Source of the DNA: Sphingosinicella sp. BN140058
GTDB lineage: Bacteria > Pseudomonadota > Alphaproteobacteria > Sphingomonadales > Sphingomonadaceae
Length of the DNA stretch: 64,000 nt
Reading direction: 5' to 3'
NCBI RefSeq assembly: GCF_004135585.1
Contig: NZ_CP035501.1
Span: forward strand, 5,155,501 to 5,219,500
Position numbers and translations under genes: made by a program. This document shows, piece after piece, positions 63,856 to 64,000 of this stretch. How positions within the stretch are numbered: the stretch's first letter is position 1; each line of letters opens with the position of its first letter. Under the pieces are notes generated by a model. The model searched no databases. It was not told the origin of the DNA and worked only from the letters and a program-made list of their open reading frames with translations.

Positions 63856-64000
63856 ATGAAGCTTTCCATCCTGTCATCGGTGTCGGTGGCCGCGCTGCTC
63901 ATCGCCGCGCCCGCCATCGCCCAGAACAACAGCTCGACGATCGGCCAGAACGGCCGGAACCAGACCGCCGAAGCGAACCAGTCGGGATCCAACGGCACCT
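63856..64000 (+). CDS. Curlin (CsgA/CsgB-type) subunit, truncated by window edge
   Basis: Start of a curli fibre subunit. Signal peptide (MKLSILSSVSVAALLIAAPAIAQ), then NNSSTIGQNGRNQTAEANQ, which fits the curlin repeat S-x-QxGxxNxA-x-Q. Only 48 residues are inside the window. It follows csgF-csgG, which would secrete it. Whether it is the major (CsgA) or nucleator (CsgB) subunit cannot be decided from this fragment. Confidence 0.85.
   Translation, partial: MKLSILSSVSVAALLIAAPAIAQNNSSTIGQNGRNQTAEANQSGSNGT

Overview
The window comes from an alphaproteobacterium, most likely a sphingomonad (Sphingomonas or a close relative). GC content and coding density are high, with many ATGA/GTGA stop-start overlaps. 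The gene order chvI-chvG-hprK-EIIA-ptsH beside pckA, a full exosortase A (XrtA) exopolysaccharide locus, and a GTCATCCCAGC-type palindromic repeat all fit that group. This taxonomic call is inference; there is no rRNA gene here. No tRNA, CRISPR array, insertion sequence or phage gene was recognised.

Layout. 1-4.8 kb holds housekeeping genes: a zinc alcohol dehydrogenase cut by the left edge, secreted MsrA, a small membrane protein, HPPD and TrxB. 4.8-23 kb is a compact XrtA locus. Its left arm (minus strand) is GNAT > acyl carrier protein > hydrolase 2 > hydrolase 1. Its right arm (plus strand) is acyl-CoA ligase > PLP decarboxylase, then after a 320-bp leader, export lipoprotein > chain-length protein > tyrosine autokinase > outer-membrane barrel > ATPase > polysaccharide deacetylase > FemAB protein > glycosyltransferase > exosortase A fused to EpsI > amidotransferase. 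Together these should make, polymerise, modify and export a polysaccharide and process PEP-CTERM-type proteins. No PEP-CTERM substrate is encoded here.

23-53 kb is mostly core genome: truA-fmt, recR, def, a repeat pair, rmuC, an RNA methyltransferase, a regulatory PTS (HPr, EIIA, RapZ, HprK) joined to the ChvG/ChvI two-component system and pckA, a cytochrome c'/NfeD/SPFH membrane cluster, an HpcH/HpaI lyase, an M28 peptidase, guaB, an rRNA methyltransferase, lptD-surA-pdxA-rsmA, and pepA-holC. Several uncharacterised small genes are interspersed.

53.8-61.8 kb is a small nonribosomal peptide cluster on the minus strand. It has a stand-alone adenylation-carrier protein whose pocket residues read as leucine, a cytochrome P450, a C-A-T-TE synthetase whose A domain reads as glycine and whose thioesterase has Cys instead of Ser, and a 4'-phosphopantetheinyl transferase. 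The predicted product is a very small, probably hydroxylated Leu-Gly peptide; this is the most novel-looking system in the window. From 62.2 kb to the right edge lie curli secretion genes csgF and csgG and the start of a curlin subunit gene, so the window carries two extracellular-matrix systems (XrtA polysaccharide and curli fibres).
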